From: Flavobacterium sp. SUN046
Lineage (GTDB): Bacteria; Bacteroidota; Bacteroidia; Flavobacteriales; Flavobacteriaceae
NCBI RefSeq assembly: GCF_028867965.1
Contig: NZ_JAPQNT010000003.1
Span: forward strand, 1-64,000
DNA length: 64,000 bases
Reading direction: 5' to 3'
The position numbers and the translations under genes are program-made. Shown piece after piece: positions 59,723-64,000 of the stretch. The notes beneath the pieces were generated by a model. That model worked only from the letters and a program-made list of their open reading frames with translations, was not told the DNA's origin and made no database searches. Position 1 is the first letter of the stretch; the number at the start of each line of letters is the position of its first letter.

Positions 59723-62338
59723 ATGAAAACAAAATTATATTTAGGAATTACACTTTTATTTTTAAGTGTATTTGGTTATAGCCAAGTTAGTATTCCAGAT
59801 GCAAACTTTAAAGCAAAGTTGTTACAAGCCAGTACGGGAATTCAAATTGCTAAAAATATTGCGGGTCAATGGTTTAAAATTGATGCTAATAGTGATGGAC
59901 AAATTCAAACTACCGAAGCGCAACAAGTTAGTGCATTATATGTTAATTTTTCAAACATTAGCAACATGACAGGAATTGCTAGTTTTACTAATTTAAAAGT
60001 GTTGAGCTGTTTTAATAATTCAGTAACTAGTTTGAATGTTTCTACTTTATCAATTTTACAAGAGCTATATTGCTATAATAATAGTTTAACAAGTTTAATA
60101 GTTGCAGGAACTGCTTTAAAACGGTTGGATTGTTTTAATAATCCATTAACCGCTTTAAATTTAACAGGATTAAATACGTTACAATATTTAGACTCCACTT
60201 TTACTAAAATAGCAAATATAAACACTTCAAATTTAACTAATTTAGAAAGTTTATATTTCGGAGGAGGAATACAAAGTGTTTGGTACTTGGAAAACTTAAA
60301 TGTTTCTGGCTGTACAAGTTTGGTAAATATTACGGGATTTATAGAAGAAATTAGTTTACAAACCGCTAATTTTTCAAATTGTACTGGATTGCAATCCATT
60401 AATTTGAATAATTGTTTTGGTTTAAATACCTTAAATGTTTTAGGATGTACTAATTTACAAGCTCTATACGTAAACAGAACCTCACTGACAAGTTTAAATG
60501 TTTCTGGTTTGACTAATTTAACCTCTTTAACCTGTACAGAAAGTCAATTAACATCGCTAAATGTTGTAGGTTTAAACAATTTATCCACTTTAAATTGTTC
60601 AATAAACCAATTACCTGCTTTAAATTTAACAGGGTTAATTAATCTTACTAGTGTTACTTGCTCAGAAAATCAATTATTATCACTCAATTTATCAGGATTG
60701 AGTAATTTAAATTCATTAAATTGTAGAAATAATCAATTACTTTCTCTAGATGTTTCTGAATGTTATAATATAGGTAGTGTTGATTGTCAAAACAATCAAT
60801 TACTTTCCATATTTATGAAAAATGGTAAATTAGAAGGAATAAATTCAGGAAATAATTCTGCTTTTAATTTCAACAATAATCCAATCCTGCTTTATATATG
60901 TACAGATGAAGGAGAAATGAATGCTGTCCAAAACTATGTTAGTCAGCTAGGTTATTCTAATTGTCAAGTAAATACCTATTGCTCGTTTGTTCCTGGCGGA
61001 TTTGTTTACCTTATTGAAGGAGCATCAAAATTAGATGCCAATGCAAACGGATGTGACCCATCAGATTTGAACTATTCTCATTTAAAATATGATGTTACAA
61101 ACGGAACAATATCTGGAAGTATAATTGCAGATACTACGGGAACCTATTCAATACCGGTTACTGTTGGAACCCATACTGTAACTCCAGTTTTAGAAAACCC
61201 GACCTATTTTAATGTTTCGCCATCTAATGTTCAGGTTTCCTTTCCAGCAACTGCAACTCCGTTTACTCAAAACTTTTGCATAACACCAAATGGCGCTCAT
61301 CCTGATCTAGAAATAACAATTGTACCTATTAATACAGCAATTCCTGGGTTTAATGTCAACTATAAATTAGTTTTCAAAAATAAAGGGAATACAGTTATAA
61401 GCGGACTAATAACTTTGTCATTTGATGATGCTTTAATGGATTTTATTTCTGCAAATCCAATAATTACAAACCAAATAACCAATTTGTTAACTTGGAATTA
61501 TACTAATTTAGAGCCTTTTGAAACAAGAAACATAGTTTTCAATATGAATCTTAATGCTCCAACAGATACACCGCCTTTAAATGCAAACGATATATTAAAT
61601 TTTACAGCAATTATTAACCCTGTTGGCAACGATGAAACGCCTTCTGACAATCAATTTGATTTTCCTCAATATGTGTTTAATTCTTTAGATCCAAATGATA
61701 AGATATGTTTAGAAGGAACAACCATAAATCCATCTATGATCGGAAAATATATTCATTACAAAATTCGTTTTGAAAACACAGGAAATTTTCCAGCTCAAAA
61801 TATCGTCGTAAAAGATATTATAGATACTACAATGTTTGATATTACTAGCATACAAATTACAGATTCTTCGCATTCTTGTGTTACAAAAATTACTAATGAT
61901 AATAAAGTCGAATTCATCTTTGAAAACATTAATCTTCCTATTGACGATGCTAATAATGATGGATATGTTGTTTTTAAGATTAAAACCAAACCAACAGTCG
62001 TTTTAAATGATATTCTTACAAATCAAGCCAATATTTATTTTGATTATAATTTCCCTGTAACAACTAATCAAGCTCAAACAATTGTTCAAACATTAAACAA
62101 CCAACAATTTAATAATTTTAATATTAAAGTATATCCAAATCCAGTTAAAGATATTTTAACTATCCAAAGTCAAGAAAGTATTAATAAAGTTGATGTATAT
62201 GATGCTAACGGAAGATTATTAATGAGCTCACAATTAAGCAATAATCAAACCGATTTAAGCACTCTTTCTTCTGGATTTTATTTCGTTAAAATAGTGTCAA
62301 ACGATAAAGTAACAGTTATTAAAATAACTAAAGAATAA
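59723..62338 (+). CDS. Leucine-rich-repeat T9SS type A cargo protein
   Basis: An 871-residue secreted protein (signal peptide LLFLSVFGYSQ). An EF-hand-like loop (DANSDGQIQTTEAQ) precedes about a dozen ~20-residue Leu-rich repeats of the type LTSLNVSGLTNLTSLTCTES (~65-375). A carboxypeptidase-regulatory-like stretch and two CARDB/DUF11-like domains follow (YIHYKIRFENTGNFPAQNIVV at ~680, the DUF7619-type ending). The last ~75 residues (IKVYPNPVKDILTIQS, then LSSGFYFVKIVSNDKVTVIKITK) are a type A sorting domain. It is surface-attached or released; LRR repeats suggest binding, ligand unknown. Confidence 0.92.
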   Translation: MKTKLYLGITLLFLSVFGYSQVSIPDANFKAKLLQASTGIQIAKNIAGQWFKIDANSDGQIQTTEAQQVSALYVNFSNISNMTGIASFTNLKVLSCFNNSVTSLNVSTLSILQELYCYNNSLTSLIVAGTALKRLDCFNNPLTALNLTGLNTLQYLDSTFTKIANINTSNLTNLESLYFGGGIQSVWYLENLNVSGCTSLVNITGFIEEISLQTANFSNCTGLQSINLNNCFGLNTLNVLGCTNLQALYVNRTSLTSLNVSGLTNLTSLTCTESQLTSLNVVGLNNLSTLNCSINQLPALNLTGLINLTSVTCSENQLLSLNLSGLSNLNSLNCRNNQLLSLDVSECYNIGSVDCQNNQLLSIFMKNGKLEGINSGNNSAFNFNNNPILLYICTDEGEMNAVQNYVSQLGYSNCQVNTYCSFVPGGFVYLIEGASKLDANANGCDPSDLNYSHLKYDVTNGTISGSIIADTTGTYSIPVTVGTHTVTPVLENPTYFNVSPSNVQVSFPATATPFTQNFCITPNGAHPDLEITIVPINTAIPGFNVNYKLVFKNKGNTVISGLITLSFDDALMDFISANPIITNQITNLLTWNYTNLEPFETRNIVFNMNLNAPTDTPPLNANDILNFTAIINPVGNDETPSDNQFDFPQYVFNSLDPNDKICLEGTTINPSMIGKYIHYKIRFENTGNFPAQNIVVKDIIDTTMFDITSIQITDSSHSCVTKITNDNKVEFIFENINLPIDDANNDGYVVFKIKTKPTVVLNDILTNQANIYFDYNFPVTTNQAQTIVQTLNNQQFNNFNIKVYPNPVKDILTIQSQESINKVDVYDANGRLLMSSQLSNNQTDLSTLSSGFYFVKIVSNDKVTVIKITKE

Positions 62339-62413
62339 GATTTAAAATAATCATTTAATAGAAAAAAGAAATCTCTCTTAATAAACATTTTCCTTAAATT
62401 TTTAATTAATGAG

Positions 62414-62448
62414 AAAAGTGGGTAGTAGTTTCGCTACTCACTTTTTTT
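62414..62448 (+). terminator. Terminator after the LRR cargo gene
   Basis: Stem AAAAGTGGGTAG / CTACTCACTTTT (one G-U pair) with an 8-base loop and T run, about 75 nt after the stop codon. Confidence 0.82.
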
Positions 62449-62583
62449 GTTTCCAACACATGCGTTTGAGCATATAAATAAAGAGTTTTGTCACTTTCGA
62501 TATTGATAAAACTTTTGACTTTTGACATTATGACTTTCGACTTAATTTACTACTTTCGCAAATTGATTTTAGAAAACGATAAA

Positions 62584-64000
62584 ATGAGCACAAAATTTAC
62601 TGAATACAAAGGACTTGACTTGCCAACAGTTGCATCAGAAGTTCTTGAATTTTGGAAAAAAAACAACATCTTTGAACAATCGGTAACTTCGCGTGAAGGA
62701 AACCAACCATTCGTATTTTTTGAAGGTCCGCCATCTGCAAATGGTTTACCTGGAATTCACCACGTAATGGCGCGTGCTATTAAAGATATTTTTTGTCGTT
62801 ACAAAACCCAAAAAGGATTTCAAGTTAAGCGTAAAGCAGGTTGGGATACACACGGTTTGCCAGTAGAATTGGGAACTGAGAAAGAATTAGGAATTACAAA
62901 AGAAGACATCGGGAAAACAATTTCCATCGAAGAATACAACGAAGCGTGTAAAAAAACCGTAATGCGTTACACCGATGTTTGGAACGATTTAACCGAAAAA
63001 ATGGGTTATTGGGTTGATATGGAAGATCCGTATGTGACTTACAAATCCAAATACATGGAATCGGTTTGGTGGTTGCTGAAACAAATTTATAACAAAGATT
63101 TATTATACAAAGGTTACACAATTCAACCGTATTCTCCCAAAGCTGGAACCGGTTTGTCTTCGCACGAAGTAAACCAACCCGGAAGCTACCGAGATGTTAC
63201 GGATACAACGGTTGTAGCACAATTTAAAGCTTTACCAGAAACTTTACCAGACTTTTTGCAAGGTTTTGGAGAAGTTCATATTCTAGCTTGGACAACAACG
63301 CCTTGGACGTTGCCGTCGAATGCCGCATTGACCGTTGGGCCAAAAATTGATTACGTTTTGGTACAAACTTTTAATCAATATACATTTCTTCCTGCAAAAG
63401 TTATTTTGGCTAAAAATTTGGTCTCAAAACAATTCGGAAAAGGATTTGTTTCAAGTGAAGAAGCATCAGATTTTGAAAATTTTAAAGCTGGAGATAAAAC
63501 TATTCCATTTAAAGTTTTAACCGAATTTAAAGGAAAAGACTTAGTCGGAATTCGTTACGAACAATTAATGAAATTGGTGTTACCATATCAAAATGCAGAA
63601 AATGCTTTCCGAGTAATTTCTGGAGATTTTGTTACCACAGAAGATGGAACTGGAATTGTACACACAGCGCCAACTTTTGGTGCCGATGATGCTAAAGTTG
63701 CTAAAGAAGCAAAACCAGAAGTTCCGCCAATGTTGGTTTTAGATGCCAACGGAAATCCGGTGCCTTTGGTAGATTTACAAGGTAAATTCATTCAAGGTTT
63801 GGGTGATTTATCTGGAAAATATGTCAAAAATGAATATTATGATGCCGATAAAGCACCAGAACGTTCTGCCGATGTTGAAATTGCAATCCAATTAAAAGAA
63901 GAAAACAAAGCCTTCAAAGTAGAAAAATACGTTCACAGTTATCCGCACAGTTGGAGAACCGATGAACCATTATTATATTATCCGTTAGATTCTTGGTTTA
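62584..64000 (+). CDS. ileS: Isoleucine--tRNA ligase, eukaryote-like type 2 (3' partial)
   Basis: The frame is open to the window edge: 472 residues of an expected ~1100. It charges tRNA-Ile. The N-terminus (FEGPPSANGLPGIHHVMARAIKDIFCRYKTQKGFQVKRKAGWDTHGLPVE) is of the type 2 (eukaryote-like) class. The class I HIGH motif reads G57-I58-H59-H60 rather than HxGH. The editing domain (CP1) begins near residue 200, with threonine-rich AWTTTPWTLPSNAALTVG and the later conserved FGADDAKVAKE. An ATG at 62584 with upstream TACTTTCG (a weak -7) is chosen. Confidence 0.94.
   Translation, partial: MSTKFTEYKGLDLPTVASEVLEFWKKNNIFEQSVTSREGNQPFVFFEGPPSANGLPGIHHVMARAIKDIFCRYKTQKGFQVKRKAGWDTHGLPVELGTEKELGITKEDIGKTISIEEYNEACKKTVMRYTDVWNDLTEKMGYWVDMEDPYVTYKSKYMESVWWLLKQIYNKDLLYKGYTIQPYSPKAGTGLSSHEVNQPGSYRDVTDTTVVAQFKALPETLPDFLQGFGEVHILAWTTTPWTLPSNAALTVGPKIDYVLVQTFNQYTFLPAKVILAKNLVSKQFGKGFVSSEEASDFENFKAGDKTIPFKVLTEFKGKDLVGIRYEQLMKLVLPYQNAENAFRVISGDFVTTEDGTGIVHTAPTFGADDAKVAKEAKPEVPPMLVLDANGNPVPLVDLQGKFIQGLGDLSGKYVKNEYYDADKAPERSADVEIAIQLKEENKAFKVEKYVHSYPHSWRTDEPLLYYPLDSWF

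Overview
The window is a low-GC chromosomal segment from a member of the Flavobacteriaceae (Bacteroidota), most like Flavobacterium. The evidence is the type IX secretion (T9SS) cargo with C-terminal sorting domains, PorP/SprF and PorZ proteins, a TonB receptor paired with a DUF5689 lipoprotein, a Bat operon, and repeated use of the Bacteroidota -7 promoter element TAnnTTTG. I see no rRNA, tRNA, phage, insertion sequence or CRISPR array. Both edge genes are cut: a giant secreted adhesin on the left and ileS on the right.

Layout. 1-10.3 kb: giant T9SS type B cargo protein, then PorP/SprF and OmpA-like partners. 10.9-16.4 kb: DUF5689 lipoprotein and TonB receptor (minus strand), divergent from a secreted endonuclease/exonuclease/phosphatase. 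16.4-20.8 kb: 3-hydroxyanthranilate dioxygenase, an ALDH7-type dehydrogenase, PhnA-like protein, small beta-barrel and metallophosphatase. 20.8-28.9 kb: a two-component-system island with several unrecognised secreted proteins and lipoproteins. 29-31.1 kb: AlbA_2/Schlafen-type protein and a YdhF-like aldo/keto reductase. 31.3-41.6 kb: MoxR-DUF58-Bat operon. 41.7-54.8 kb: housekeeping genes (cvpA, pheS, gpsA, YqhD-like reductase, nadD, gmk, yicC, EamA transporter, thioesterase, DinB, cystathionine gamma-synthase). 55-64 kb: gdhA, porZ, recO, a leucine-rich-repeat T9SS cargo and ileS.

The most notable region is 20817-28945. Four promoters there share one 56-bp architecture: a 28-bp box (TTAAC[A/G]TT, then TTTAC-N9-GTAA) placed exactly 20 bp before a -7 element of the TAnnTTTG type. 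They precede (i) the operon of small lipoprotein, TPR histidine kinase and LuxR-type regulator, (ii) a secreted protein with a hydrophobic C-terminus, followed by a TraB/Tiki-like lipoprotein, (iii) a pair of secreted proteins, and (iv) a secreted Cys-rich protein followed by a lipoprotein paralogue. The simplest reading is an autoregulated local regulon that exports several small, diversified cell-envelope or extracellular proteins. Promoters ii and iv also share a leader with a CTCGAG core and nearly the same signal peptide, joined to unrelated mature proteins. The function is unknown and I do not name one.

Intergenic regions carry many imperfect palindromes, some in more than one copy, including a 41-bp tandem array of a perfect 20-bp palindrome between nadD and gmk. 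Most strong transcription units end at recognisable hairpin terminators.
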